Counted from the stretch's first letter, positions 40,373 through 50,160 are shown. The stretch: 64,000 nucleotides of DNA from an uncultured Bacteroidota bacterium (GCA_902536935.1 CACAZM010000003.1:39653-103652), one strand, 5' to 3'. The notes: generated by a model not told the origin, from the sequence alone. Numbers and translations: made by a program.

Positions 40373-43222
40373 CTACTTGCTCAAGTACATTTTTCGTCGC
40401 GCATACAACTCATAAAAGTCATCATCTTTTAAGTCGTTGATAAACAAGATGCTTTCCCCTGTACTTTTCATCTCTGGACCAAGCGCTTTGTTGACATTTG
40501 GAAACTTATTGAATGAGAAAACGGGCTGTTTGATTGCAAAACCTTCCAAGTGTGAGGTGTAATCAAAATCATCCACCTTATGTTTCCCCAACATTACTTT
40601 GGTGGCGTAATTAACAAAAGGTTGTTGTTTGGCTTTCGCTATAAAAGGAACCGTTCTCGATGCGCGCGGATTGGCCTCAATTATATACACCAAATCATCT
40701 TTAATGGCGAACTGTACGTTGATTAAACCAACTGTGTTGAGCGCAATCGCGATTTTTTGAGTGTGATCCTTAATCTGCTGCATTACAAAGTCACCCAAAT
40801 TAAATGGTGGTAAAGTGGCATTGGAGTCACCCGAATGAATTCCACAGGGTTCAATATGCTCCATGATCCCAATGATTTCTACATTTTCTCCATCGCAAAT
40901 CGCATCGGCTTCCGCCTCTATGGCACCGTCTAAATAATGATCTAAAAGCAATTTGTTGTTTGGAATCTTTTGTAGCAAGTCAACCACATGTGCTTCGAGT
41001 TCCTCACGGTTGATCACAATTTTCATACCCTGTCCACCAAGAACATAGGATGGGCGCACAAGAATTGGAAAATCGAGTTCTTCTGCCAATTGTAGTGCTT
41101 GCTCAGGCGTTTCGGCAACGCCAAACTCCGGATAAGGAATGTTGTTGTCCTTCAGTAGCGTTGAGAAACTCCCACGGTCTTCTGCCAAATCGAGTGACTC
41201 ATAGGATGTCCCCATGATTTTAATCCCATAGCGACTGAGTTTCTCAGCTAGCTTTAGGGCAGTTTGACCACCGAGCTGAACGATTACCCCAACAGGAGTT
41301 TCGTGCTGAATGATATCATAGATATGTTCCCAGAAAACAGGCTCGAAATAGAGTTTATCCGCAGTATCAAAATCTGTGGATACGGTTTCTGGATTACAAT
41401 TGATCATGATGGTTTCGTAACCACATTCCGCAGCTGCCAAAACACCATGAACACAACAGTAGTCAAATTCTATACCCTGACCAATACGGTTTGGACCTGA
41501 CCCCAAAACAACAATTTTTTCACGGCCTGAATCGATACTTTCGTTGGAAACAAACTTTTCACCAGCCTTGATTTGAACCTCATCTTCGAAAGTCGAGTAG
41601 TAATAAGGCGTTTGCGCTTTAAACTCTGCAGCACAGGTATCAACGAGTTTGTAAATGCGCTTTACACCCATTTCATTTCGCAATTTATAAACCTCACTTT
41701 CCAAACATTTCAACATATGTGCAATTTGTCGGTCTGCAAAGCCCTTTTGTTTGGCTTCCAAAAGAAGCGGTTTTGGAATCTCTTTAATGTTGTATTCTGA
41801 AATCTTGAGTTCAAGGCTGTATAATTCTTCGTATTGGCGCAAGAACCACATATCAATTTTGGTGATTTCATGGATGCGGTCTAAAGAAATACCCATTTGT
41901 ATGGCATCATACAGCACAAACACACGATCCCAGGAAGCGTGTTTGAGTTTGGAAATGACCGTTTCATAGTTGGTATATCCTTTGCCGTCGGCACCTAAGC
42001 CATTGCGTTTGATTTCTAGGGATTGTGTTGCCTTGTGAAGTGCTTCTTGAAAAGACCTTCCAATTCCCATCACTTCTCCGACAGATTTCATTTGCAGACC
42101 CAACTCTCTTTCCGATCCCTCAAATTTGTCAAAATTCCAACGTGGAATTTTGACAATCACATAGTCTAGGGTTGGCTCAAACAATGCCGAAGTTGACCCT
42201 GTAATCTGATTACTTAATTCGTCCAAAGAGTAACCGATTGCGAGTTTGGCGGCGATTTTGGCAATGGGGTAACCCGTTGCCTTGGATGCCAAAGCAGAGG
42301 ATCTGGAAACCCGCGGATTGATTTCAATTGCAATAATCTCTTCTTTTTCGTCAGGGCTAACTGCAAACTGAACATTACAACCTCCAGCAAAATCTCCGAT
42401 GCTTCGCATCATTTTGATTGCCATGTCACGCATGCGCTGAAAAACTGTGTCGGAAAGAGTCATAGCAGGTGCAACGGTGATGGAGTCACCTGTGTGAATC
42501 CCCATCGGATCCATATTCTCAATAGTACATATAATGACAACATTGTCATTTTTGTCACGGAGCAACTCCAACTCATATTCTTTCCAACCCAAAAGGGCTT
42601 TATCGATCAAAACCTCATGAATCGGAGAGGCCTCTAACCCTCTCGTGAGTAAGGTTTCAAATTGATCTGCAGAATGAACAAAAGACGCACCAGTACCACC
42701 AAGGGTAAAGGAAGGACGAATCACAAGCGGAAAACCAAACTCTTGTGCAATTTCTTTTCCCTTTAAAAAGGAAGTCGCCGTCTTAGCTGGAGCGACAGGA
42801 ATGTCAATGGTTTTTAATAATTTTTTGAATTGATCTCGGTCTTCTGTGATGTTTATAGCATCAATATCAACCCCAATAATTTCAACCCCAAATTCTTCCC
42901 AAACCCCTTTTTCGTCGGTTTCTATACAAAGATTTAAGGCCGTTTGACCGCCCATCGTGGGCAAAACAGCATCGACTTTGTGCTTTTTAAGAATCTCGCG
43001 AATGGAATTGGTGGTTAAAGGTTTTAGGTAAATGTGATCCGCCATAGATGGGTCGGTCATAATCGTCGCCGGATTGGAGTTGATTAGGATCGTTTCGATT
43101 CCATCTTCTCGCAATGAGCGAAGGGCTTGACTCCCCGCATAATCGAATTCACATGCTTGACCTATGATGATGGGGCCTGAACCTATTATAAGAATAGAGT
43201 TTATTTCAGGACGCTTTGGCAT
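40373..43222 (-). CDS. carB: carbamoyl-phosphate synthase large subunit without the allosteric domain
   Basis: 949 aa, against about 1070 in E. coli. Two ATP-grasp halves are complete: the first with MGGQTALNLCIE, ATGYPIAKIAAKLA and the second with VLGSGPNRIGQGIEFDYCCVH, VQLGGQTALKLAE. It makes carbamoyl phosphate from glutamine ammonia and bicarbonate for pyrimidine and arginine synthesis. The protein stops about 25 residues after LGPEMKSTGE, where the MGS-like regulatory domain (UMP and ornithine site) begins in E. coli. No carA lies in the window. Confidence 0.95.
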   Translation of the reverse strand: MPKRPEINSILIIGSGPIIIGQACEFDYAGSQALRSLREDGIETILINSNPATIMTDPSMADHIYLKPLTTNSIREILKKHKVDAVLPTMGGQTALNLCIETDEKGVWEEFGVEIIGVDIDAINITEDRDQFKKLLKTIDIPVAPAKTATSFLKGKEIAQEFGFPLVIRPSFTLGGTGASFVHSADQFETLLTRGLEASPIHEVLIDKALLGWKEYELELLRDKNDNVVIICTIENMDPMGIHTGDSITVAPAMTLSDTVFQRMRDMAIKMMRSIGDFAGGCNVQFAVSPDEKEEIIAIEINPRVSRSSALASKATGYPIAKIAAKLAIGYSLDELSNQITGSTSALFEPTLDYVIVKIPRWNFDKFEGSERELGLQMKSVGEVMGIGRSFQEALHKATQSLEIKRNGLGADGKGYTNYETVISKLKHASWDRVFVLYDAIQMGISLDRIHEITKIDMWFLRQYEELYSLELKISEYNIKEIPKPLLLEAKQKGFADRQIAHMLKCLESEVYKLRNEMGVKRIYKLVDTCAAEFKAQTPYYYSTFEDEVQIKAGEKFVSNESIDSGREKIVVLGSGPNRIGQGIEFDYCCVHGVLAAAECGYETIMINCNPETVSTDFDTADKLYFEPVFWEHIYDIIQHETPVGVIVQLGGQTALKLAEKLSRYGIKIMGTSYESLDLAEDRGSFSTLLKDNNIPYPEFGVAETPEQALQLAEELDFPILVRPSYVLGGQGMKIVINREELEAHVVDLLQKIPNNKLLLDHYLDGAIEAEADAICDGENVEIIGIMEHIEPCGIHSGDSNATLPPFNLGDFVMQQIKDHTQKIAIALNTVGLINVQFAIKDDLVYIIEANPRASRTVPFIAKAKQQPFVNYATKVMLGKHKVDDFDYTSHLEGFAIKQPVFSFNKFPNVNKALGPEMKSTGESILFINDLKDDDFYELYARRKMYLSK

Positions 43223-43260
43223 GAGTTGTATGGTGTGTTAATTTTGGTGGAAATATATAT

Positions 43261-43295
43261 AAAAAAAAGGTGTCACTACTAATAGAAACACCTTT
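43261..43295 (-). terminator. rho-independent terminator of rpmH
   Basis: On the minus strand the 8-bp stem AAAGGTGT / ACACCTTT (43295-43288 with 43274-43267) is followed by T8. It follows the rpmH stop by about 22 bp. The plus strand also ends in T-rich sequence, so it may work both ways. Confidence 0.8.
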
Positions 43296-43316
43296 GTTTT
43301 TCAACGTTTTATTCAC

Positions 43317-43475
43317 TTATTTTTTATGCCTTGGTTCAGAAGATACAGACAGCTTTTTACGGCCTTTTGCACGACGTGCAGCCAATACTTTTTGTCCACC
43401 AACAGAAGACATTCTTTCCATGAAGCCATGTTTGTTGCGGCGCTTTCTTTTAGAGGGTTGAAATGTTCTTTTCAT
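43317..43475 (-). CDS. rpmH: 50S ribosomal protein L34
   Basis: 52 aa, basic. The N-terminus [18 protein letters not shown] is the L34 hallmark, then [23 protein letters not shown]34 is part of the large subunit near helix 2 of the 23S rRNA. The gene is short but complete, with a promoter at 43508-43537 and a terminator behind it; the usual rnpA neighbour is absent, which is common in Bacteroidota. Confidence 0.97.
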   Translation of the reverse strand: MKRTFQPSKRKRRNKHGFMERMSSVGGQKVLAARRAKGRKKLSVSSEPRHKK

Positions 43476-43507
43476 AATATATTGTGTATCTCTTACTCAA
43501 ACGGCTG

Positions 43508-43537
43508 TAAATATACAATTTAAAAACACGATTTCAA
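43508..43537 (-). promoter_or_regulatory. promoter of rpmH
   Basis: On the minus strand TTG (43537-43535) and TATATTTA (43515-43508) are spaced by 19 bp; the last base differs from TAnnTTTG. The ATG follows 32 nt later. Confidence 0.5.
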
Positions 43538-43584
43538 GAAGCATTCCATAAGAATTATTTATTTTTGATCAGCAAATCAATAAG

Positions 43585-44100
43585 ATGTTTCCAAAATTTA
43601 TCAAAATCGTTTTAGCTGTTCTTAGTTTGGGCTATGCTGTTTACCAATTTTCAGAAGATTTTTTTGGCAATGGCATTGCCTTGATCTTTCTCTCTGGAAT
43701 GTTTGTTTTCCTGTATTATAAAAATGAAATTTTATTACTGGCTTTTCTCCGCATGCGAAAACAAGATTTTAAGGGTACCGAAAAGTGGCTGAACCGAATC
43801 AAGAAACCCGAAGCTGCACTCACCACCAAACAAGTGGGCTACTACAATTTTATCAGAGGAGTCATCACTTCTCAGTCCAATCTCACCCAAGCAGAAAAAT
43901 ATTTCCGAAAAGCGATTGCACTCGGACTGAACATGAAACACGATATGGCCATGGCCAAACTCAGTCTTGCAGGAATTGCGATGCAAAAAAGAAGAAAGCG
44001 TGAAGCAACCGCACTACTCAAAGAAGCAAAGAAACTCGACAAGCAAGGTATGATGGGCGATCAAATAAGAATAATGCAGCAACAACTCAAGCGTATTTAA
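43585..44100 (+). CDS. membrane-anchored TPR-like protein
   Basis: 171 aa. Two hydrophobic segments (about 5-22 and 29-50) anchor it in the inner membrane. Residues 60-165 are helices of TPR type (YYNFIRGVITS, AEKYFRKAIALGL, KREATALLKEAKKLD). The product is very basic. I do not recognise a named family. It overlaps the lytic transglycosylase gene by 4 nt at the 3' ends. Confidence 0.7.
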   Translation: MFPKFIKIVLAVLSLGYAVYQFSEDFFGNGIALIFLSGMFVFLYYKNEILLLAFLRMRKQDFKGTEKWLNRIKKPEAALTTKQVGYYNFIRGVITSQSNLTQAEKYFRKAIALGLNMKHDMAMAKLSLAGIAMQKRRKREATALLKEAKKLDKQGMMGDQIRIMQQQLKRI

Positions 44101-44975
44101 TCTACCAACACCCTTATTTCGTATTCTTTATTCTTCCGATTGGAAAGCCGATATCGCTTGATCCAAGGGTTTATTTCTCGCAAATCTGCATAGCTCATAT
44201 TCTGAGATTGCGCAAAGGCAACCCAATCGATTGGAGATGTGCTCACTTTTACCAATTTAGTTTTGGGAAATGAATAAGTTTGTGCTTTCGGAATCAAAAA
44301 ACCATAGCTTTCTGGAGATTCAAAAATCAGCTTTGTTGCAAGCATGCGATACATATATCGACTGGTTTCTTCATTGAGAAATAAATCATAATAGGAGTTT
44401 GTTTGTTGCTCTTCCAAGGAAGTCTTGATTCGTTGCACACCCGCATTGTATGCCGCAGCAGCCAAAGTCCAATTTCCAAACTCAGCATAGGCATCCGTGA
44501 GGTAAGCGGCTGCGCTTTCTGTGGACTTGATCAGGTGAAGACGTTCGTCGATATCCCCATTGACTTCCAATCCATAATCTATAGCAGTCTGTGGCATAAA
44601 TTGCCAAAATCCCTCCGCTCCAGCGGGTGATGTGACGTGTGTTAAGCCACTTTCGATAACTGCCAGATATTTAAAATCATCTGGTATGCCATTTTCTAGT
44701 AAAATGGGCTCGATAATGGGGAAATATTTAGGGGCTCGCTTCAAAACCAATATGCTATTCGAATGCCAAAAGTTGTTGACCAACAACTCCCGATCGAGTC
44801 TCTCCAAAATATAGTGTTTGTCAAGGGGAACAGATTCGCCCGCAAATGAAATAGATCGTGGTAGTGATGGGATGATCTGTGTGTCTGTTTGTGCGGGCGA
44901 TGCCTGATTGACTGTTGTACACTGTGCGAAAAAGGCAATGACCAACAGCGTAAATATTAATCTGAAATTCATCAT
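44097..44975 (-). CDS. lytic transglycosylase lipoprotein (MltD-like)
   Basis: 292 aa from the ATG at 44975 (a second ATG at 44972 follows). The lipobox LVIAFFAQC places it at the outer membrane. The SLT domain contains the catalytic Glu in IESGLTHVTSPAGAEGFWQFMP and the AYNAGVQRI segment. The last 60 residues resemble one degenerate LysM repeat (YADLREINPWIK). It cleaves peptidoglycan glycan strands with anhydro-ring formation. MltD itself has more LysM repeats. It follows the hydrolase gene by 14 nt. Confidence 0.9.
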   Translation of the reverse strand: MMNFRLIFTLLVIAFFAQCTTVNQASPAQTDTQIIPSLPRSISFAGESVPLDKHYILERLDRELLVNNFWHSNSILVLKRAPKYFPIIEPILLENGIPDDFKYLAVIESGLTHVTSPAGAEGFWQFMPQTAIDYGLEVNGDIDERLHLIKSTESAAAYLTDAYAEFGNWTLAAAAYNAGVQRIKTSLEEQQTNSYYDLFLNEETSRYMYRMLATKLIFESPESYGFLIPKAQTYSFPKTKLVKVSTSPIDWVAFAQSQNMSYADLREINPWIKRYRLSNRKNKEYEIRVLVD

Positions 44976-44989
44976 AGATAATGTGTCTG

Positions 44990-45646
44990 TTATTTTGAAA
45001 GGAGTTCTGGAAGATGTTGATTCAGCCAAGGAGCTTTGACTAAAATCAAGGCATGGGTTCCACCTGGAACTGAAATGTAATTTTTGAGATTAAAAACTGG
45101 AATCAGAGCGTCTAGAGAACCGTGAATATGAATCACATCTGGATCAGCTTCTTCCCTATCCCACTGAAAAAAATGATGTAAAGCCCAATCCAAATAATTT
45201 TTATCCCGAACAGAGAGATAATATTTGTGAAGTTTCATTCTCTTGCTCAAAGCTGGACCAAAAACAAAACCGATAAAATCTTCTGTTTTATCAACCCATT
45301 GGGTCGGAAAATATTTATAGGCCTTCGACTTACGCCCCAATGATATATGAATCGGGAATTCTTTGTGAGACTTTACACTCGATATAATGATTACTTTTTT
45401 ACAGGATATGATTCTGTTCATCTCCTGAACGATAATTCCCCCAAAAGAAACCCCAATCAGCACAGGATTGTTGTGTGTGATTTTTTCGCAAAGACGACTT
45501 GCGTATGACTGTAAACTCTCATTTTGCTGTGGGTCGATCCAATCCAAAAGATGAATCACATATGGCTTTGGCAAGCGGATGTGCTCAAAAATTTTAGAAT
45601 TTGCTGCCATTCCTGGCATACAATACACATGGATTTCTTCGTTCAT
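44990..45646 (-). CDS. alpha/beta hydrolase
   Basis: 218 aa. The nucleophile elbow is GVSFGGI (GxSxGG) in LIGVSFGGIIVQEM. An acid is probable in HGSLDALIPVF, and the final His in GGTHALILVKAPWL, so the triad is complete. There is no signal peptide. The substrate is unknown. It precedes the lytic transglycosylase gene on the same strand, with a 14-nt gap, and may form an operon with it. Confidence 0.85.
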   Translation of the reverse strand: MNEEIHVYCMPGMAANSKIFEHIRLPKPYVIHLLDWIDPQQNESLQSYASRLCEKITHNNPVLIGVSFGGIIVQEMNRIISCKKVIIISSVKSHKEFPIHISLGRKSKAYKYFPTQWVDKTEDFIGFVFGPALSKRMKLHKYYLSVRDKNYLDWALHHFFQWDREEADPDVIHIHGSLDALIPVFNLKNYISVPGGTHALILVKAPWLNQHLPELLSK

Positions 45647-45680
45647 GACACTACAAAACTACAGTCTTTTTTATTTTGCT

Positions 45681-45688
45681 TAAATTTG
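45681..45688 (+). promoter_or_regulatory. probable -7 box before the small GNAT gene
   Basis: TAAATTTG, exact TAnnTTTG, ends 16 nt before the ATG. No clear TTG at -33. Confidence 0.4.
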
Positions 45689-45704
45689 CAGAAAATTAGA
45701 CTAT

Positions 45705-45989
45705 ATGGAAATTACAGACAATTCCTTTTTGCGTCAATTTGAAACCGAAACAGGCGATGGTTTAGCAAAGATTGAGTATGCTCAGCAAGAGAGAAAGATT
45801 TTTCTGACCAAGTTGATCCTACCTCAAAATCACGATGATGCATCTTTTAAGGAGGAATTTATTAAAGAAGTACTTTCCATTATCGAAGACCGCAATGTCA
45901 GTATGATGCCGACTAGCCCTGAAATCGTCAGCTTTATCAGAAAAAACAAGAGGTATCGCAGTATGCTTCCTGTTGGCGTTCGAATCTAA
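45705..45989 (+). CDS. small GNAT-like N-acetyltransferase (NATD1/YjdJ type)
   Basis: 94 aa. It resembles the short GNAT family Acetyltransf_CG: AKIEYAQQERKIFLTKLILP then LILPQNHD-x-ASF and the closing SPEIVSFIRKNKRYRSML. These proteins keep only the acetyl-CoA binding core. The substrate is unknown. Its 3' end overlaps mtaB by 4 nt on the other strand. Confidence 0.75.
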   Translation: MEITDNSFLRQFETETGDGLAKIEYAQQERKIFLTKLILPQNHDDASFKEEFIKEVLSIIEDRNVSMMPTSPEIVSFIRKNKRYRSMLPVGVRI

Positions 45990-47308
45990 ACCAAAACACT
46001 TTTCGCAAGTCTCACCATCCCCTTTTGGTCAATTTCAGATAGGGTTGCATTTTTCGTCTGATTTTGAAGAGCAGGGTCCCACGGCATTCTGACTTTGACA
46101 TAATTTTCTGTAAACCCTTGGATGTATCCTTCCTTGTTCTCCGCTTCAAAAAGAATGGTTTTTGTTTTTTGGAGTTGGCTCTCGTAAAAGGCATGTCGCT
46201 TTTTGGCAGACAAGCCACGCAACATCTTGGATCGCTTATTTTTTATAGTTTTTGAAACCTGGTTTTTGATCTTGGCAGCAATTGTATTGGGCCGTTCGGA
46301 ATAGGAAAAAACGTGAAGATAAGACACTGGCAGGTCAACTAAAAATGTATAGGTGTCTAAAAAGTGTTGATCTGATTCTCCGGGAAAACCAACAATGACA
46401 TCCACTCCAATACAAGCGTCAGGCATCAAGCGTTTGATTTTATTGACCCGATCGACATACAATTCGCGCTGGTAACGCCGACGCATTTGCCCCAAAATTT
46501 CGTTATTCCCACTTTGCAGTGGAATGTGAAAGTGGGGGACAAATCGCTTTGAATGCGCAACAAACTCGATTAACTCTTCTGTCAATAGGTTGGGCTCGAT
46601 AGATGAAATTCGAAAACGCTCGATTCCTTCAACCTCATCAAGGGCTTGGACCAATTCAAAAAAAGTGTGCTCATGCTTTTTATTGCCAAACTCTCCTTTG
46701 CCATAATCCCCAATATTGATCCCTGTCAATACAATTTCTTTGATACCCTGATCGACAATCTCTTTTGCTTGGCGAATCACATTATTTAAGTTGTCACTAC
46801 GTGAAATTCCACGAGCTTGCGGGATTGTGCAATAGGTGCATTTATAATCGCAGCCATCTTGCACCTTTAAAAAGGCGCGTGTACGCTCTCCAATCGAATA
46901 ACTCCCAACATAGGTGTCTGTTTCTTCAATGGCGCAGGCGTGAACTTGCGTTTGTTCGGGTCTTGACAAATCACTTAAATACGAAATGATATCAAACTTT
47001 TCTTTTGCACCCAATACCAAATCAACGCTGTCCTCTTTGGCGAGCTCTTCTGGCTGGAGTTGCGCATAACACCCAACCGCAATCAAAAAAGCATCAGGAT
47101 TACGCTGGCGTGTTTGACGGGCAAGGGTGGTAAATTTTTTATCTGCATTCTCGGTAACCGAACAAGTATTAATGACATATACATCTGCCTTCATCTCAAA
47201 AGGAACGCGCTCATATCCCGCTGCGACAAACTTACGTGCCAAAGTAGAGGTCTCTGAAAAATTGAGTTTACAACCCAAGGTTTGAAAAGCAACAGTAGCA
47301 GATGTCAA
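45986..47308 (-). CDS. mtaB: tRNA t6A37 methylthiotransferase
   Basis: 440 aa radical SAM enzyme converting t6A to ms2t6A at position 37 of tRNAs reading ANN codons. The N-terminal UPF0004 domain has three cluster-binding Cys (TLGCKLN, NTCSVTENA, VGCYAQ). The radical SAM site is CDYKCTYCTIPQARG. A TRAM-like tail (residues about 375-440) follows. All six Fe-S cysteines are intact. It is transcribed alone and diverges from the binding-protein gene. Confidence 0.94.
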   Translation of the reverse strand: MTSATVAFQTLGCKLNFSETSTLARKFVAAGYERVPFEMKADVYVINTCSVTENADKKFTTLARQTRQRNPDAFLIAVGCYAQLQPEELAKEDSVDLVLGAKEKFDIISYLSDLSRPEQTQVHACAIEETDTYVGSYSIGERTRAFLKVQDGCDYKCTYCTIPQARGISRSDNLNNVIRQAKEIVDQGIKEIVLTGINIGDYGKGEFGNKKHEHTFFELVQALDEVEGIERFRISSIEPNLLTEELIEFVAHSKRFVPHFHIPLQSGNNEILGQMRRRYQRELYVDRVNKIKRLMPDACIGVDVIVGFPGESDQHFLDTYTFLVDLPVSYLHVFSYSERPNTIAAKIKNQVSKTIKNKRSKMLRGLSAKKRHAFYESQLQKTKTILFEAENKEGYIQGFTENYVKVRMPWDPALQNQTKNATLSEIDQKGMVRLAKSVLV

Positions 47309-47354
47309 AACTTATGATGAATTGGTTTATTTTTATCATGCAAATATACTATCC

Positions 47355-48980
47355 TTGAAAAGGAACAAAAAATATCACTTGATTTTGATTGGATCTATTT
47401 CCATTCTCATCGGTCTGTTGGCTGGTTGTTCCGCCGAAGTGAAGGTGAATTCCCAAAAAGTGTTCCGCCTCAATGTTCATGAAAATATCAATACCCTAGA
47501 CCCTGCCTACGCCCGAGATTTACGAAGTATTTGGGCGATGAATCAAATTTTCAACGGTCTTGTACGACTCGATCATAAACTTGATATTCAACCCGATATC
47601 GCTACACATTGGGAGATTTCTGAAGATGCCAAAACCTATGTCTTTTACCTACGTGATGATGCCTATTTTCATGAGTCTGCAATCTTTGGAGATCAACAAA
47701 CAAGAACGGTAACCGCAAGTGACTTTGTGTATAGCTTTGATCGGATTCGAGACAAATCCATCGCATCACCAGGCCTGTGGACCCTCGAAAGCGTAAAAAG
47801 CTATGAAGCCATAGACGACCATACGCTACAAATCGAGCTGACAAATCCGTTTAGTCCTTTTTTGGGAATTCTCAGTATGAAGTACCTTAGTGTACTCCCA
47901 AAAGAACTTGGAGATGACCCCCAAAACACCATCGGCGTTCAACCCACCGGTACAGGGCCCTTTTATGTAAAGGCATGGATGCAAAACCTCAAAATGGTGC
48001 TGCGAAAACATCCCTTGTTTTTCGAAACAGATGAAAATGGAGATCGGCTGCCACACCTCGAATCAGTGGCGATCACTTTTATACCCGATAAGCAAAGTGA
48101 ATTTCTATTGTTTATCCAAGGGAAACTGGATATGATCAATTCCCTAGATGCATCTTATAAAGATGAACTCCTAGATAAAAAAGGACAACTGCAAGTAAAA
48201 TACCTCGACAAGGTCAAACTTCTTCGTTCCCCCTACCTCAACACGGAGTATATCGGCATTTATTTGGATGCTGAGCTCCCCGAAATTCAATCCCTTGCCC
48301 TTCGTAAAGCACTAAACTATGGTCTCGATCGCGAGGAGATGATTCGATTTTTAAAGAACAATATCGGACGTCCTGCAAACAAAGGCTTTATCCCCGATGG
48401 ACTCAATGATAATCTCAATGTTAAGGGATATGCCTATGAGCCCGAAAAAGCAAAAGAATTGGTCGAGCAGTTTCGAAATGACACGGGTATCCAGACGCCC
48501 ACACTGACCTTAGCTACCGACGCCAACTACGTTGATTTGTGTACATACCTTCAAAATGTTTACCAACAAATCGGGATTACCATCAAAATCGAAGTGATGC
48601 CCCCAGCAGCGTTGCGTGAAGCCAAGTCAAATGGGAAATTGGAGCTGTTTCGCGCCAGTTGGGTTGCCGATTACCCCGACCCCGAAAATTATCTTCTCCC
48701 ATATCAGTCGGATAATTTTTCACCCAATGGCCCAAATTATACGCACTTTAACAGCAATACTTTTGACCAAGGATACAAAGCGGTTGCTGGGGAGTTAGAT
48801 ACGAATCGCCGTAATGCGTTGATTTCACGTTTAGACCAACAGCTCGTCGATCAAGCACCTTTTATCCTATTATATTACGACGAGGTTCTTCGTTTTGTTC
48901 ACTTAAATGTAGAAGGGATGATTCCTAGTCCAGTTAATATGCTTGATCTAAGGCGAGTGAGGAAAAAAAACCCGAACTAA
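47355..48980 (+). CDS. family 5 (oligopeptide/dipeptide-type) substrate-binding lipoprotein
   Basis: 541 aa from a TTG at 47355, which gives KRNKKYH followed by a hydrophobic stretch and lipobox LLAGCSA; a further TTG at 47322 would precede it with a non-signal sequence. No ATG fits. The SBP family 5 core is clear (NTLDPAYARDLRSIWAMNQIFNGLV, LRKALNYGLDRE, WVADYPDPENYLLPY). It would bind peptides or similar solutes in the periplasm. No permease or ATPase genes of an ABC system are adjacent, so it may serve a distant one or act alone. Its end overlaps the GlmU-like gene by 4 nt. Confidence 0.88.
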   Translation: MKRNKKYHLILIGSISILIGLLAGCSAEVKVNSQKVFRLNVHENINTLDPAYARDLRSIWAMNQIFNGLVRLDHKLDIQPDIATHWEISEDAKTYVFYLRDDAYFHESAIFGDQQTRTVTASDFVYSFDRIRDKSIASPGLWTLESVKSYEAIDDHTLQIELTNPFSPFLGILSMKYLSVLPKELGDDPQNTIGVQPTGTGPFYVKAWMQNLKMVLRKHPLFFETDENGDRLPHLESVAITFIPDKQSEFLLFIQGKLDMINSLDASYKDELLDKKGQLQVKYLDKVKLLRSPYLNTEYIGIYLDAELPEIQSLALRKALNYGLDREEMIRFLKNNIGRPANKGFIPDGLNDNLNVKGYAYEPEKAKELVEQFRNDTGIQTPTLTLATDANYVDLCTYLQNVYQQIGITIKIEVMPPAALREAKSNGKLELFRASWVADYPDPENYLLPYQSDNFSPNGPNYTHFNSNTFDQGYKAVAGELDTNRRNALISRLDQQLVDQAPFILLYYDEVLRFVHLNVEGMIPSPVNMLDLRRVRKKNPN

Positions 48981-50143
48981 TTTCGGAAGCTGGCAGTCTT
49001 TTCAAAAATATCATTAAGACGCTTGTGATCAGCGGAAGTAAAATCAACGCCCCTCCGTTTCTTCATTGCTTTTGCAGTTTCAATGACTTTATCCAATCGG
49101 TTTTCGGAAAACCCCTGTGCGCCTCCTCTTGAAAAACTGGGTATAAACTGACGTGGAAATCCATGACCAAATAAGTTGCAACCAATCCCCACAACCGTAG
49201 CCGTATTAAAAGTGGTTTGAATTGCACATTGGGAGTGATCGCCCATCAAAAGTCCACAAAACTGTAAGTCTGTTTTGGCGAAATTGCCATTTGCATAATC
49301 CCAAACTCGCACAAATCCATAATCATTTTTAAGATTGGAAGCATCGGTTCCTGCGCCGATATTGCACCACTCCCCGATCACAGCATTGCCCAAAAAGCCA
49401 TCATGAACTTTGTTGCTATTTCCAAAAAAGACAACGTTGTTGATTTCACCTCCGACTTTAACACCTGGACCAATTGAGCAATTGGCGTAAACCTTGGTGC
49501 CCATTTTAATCACACTATTTTTTCCAACATACAAGGGCCCTCTAAGCAAAGACCCTTCCATGATAGTGGCGCCTTCATCAATAAAAATGGGGCCATCGGT
49601 TGTGTTTAAGCTAACCCCTTCCATATTAGCTTGCGAGCCAATAAAAATCGTTCCACCCCCTATAGTCAAATTGGTGTCTGAAATCGCATTCGAAATCCCA
49701 TCTTTTGACAACAATGGAAGATCATGCATTAGAGCATGTGCATTACATAAGAAGATATCCCATGAATTTTTGATATGGGTAAACGCTGATTTATGGATAG
49801 AAATGCTTTGATAAGAAGCAAGAGCAGGGTCATTGGATGGAAGTTCGCCATGATATGCCAAGACCAAATCATCACAAACCAGTTTTTGATTGGGTGTCAA
49901 TGCTTGGACTGCTTCTACAAAACTTGTTGTTGGAATCAATGCAGCAAGCACACAACGATCAGGGGTTGATTCTAAGGACTCATGTAAATTTTCAACTGTT
50001 TCAACACTAACCGAATCTGCTGCCAAATGTTTCCATCGATCTCGAAATGTAAGAGCACCCATAAACACATCGGCTACAGCACGCAAATAGACAAATGGTA
50101 GCAAATGCTCTCTATCTTTTCCATCAAACAATCGGATCTGCAT
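48977..50143 (-). CDS. GlmU-like putative sugar nucleotidyltransferase with left-handed beta-helix
   Basis: 388 aa. The N-terminal region MQIRLFDGKDREHLLPFVYLRAVAD resembles nucleotidyltransferases without the classical GxGTRM pyrophosphorylase motif. Residues about 150-330 contain hexapeptide repeats (IGGGTIFIGS, PLYVGKNSVIK, IGPGVKVGGEI, IGEWCNIGAG). It could add nucleotides to a sugar 1-phosphate or acetylate a sugar; the Bacteroidota GlmU-like family is not characterised. Its promoter side faces rpmE2, which is transcribed in the same direction upstream. Confidence 0.82.
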   Translation of the reverse strand: MQIRLFDGKDREHLLPFVYLRAVADVFMGALTFRDRWKHLAADSVSVETVENLHESLESTPDRCVLAALIPTTSFVEAVQALTPNQKLVCDDLVLAYHGELPSNDPALASYQSISIHKSAFTHIKNSWDIFLCNAHALMHDLPLLSKDGISNAISDTNLTIGGGTIFIGSQANMEGVSLNTTDGPIFIDEGATIMEGSLLRGPLYVGKNSVIKMGTKVYANCSIGPGVKVGGEINNVVFFGNSNKVHDGFLGNAVIGEWCNIGAGTDASNLKNDYGFVRVWDYANGNFAKTDLQFCGLLMGDHSQCAIQTTFNTATVVGIGCNLFGHGFPRQFIPSFSRGGAQGFSENRLDKVIETAKAMKKRRGVDFTSADHKRLNDIFEKTASFRN

Positions 50144-50160
50144 AGTTAGTCGTAAAGCCT

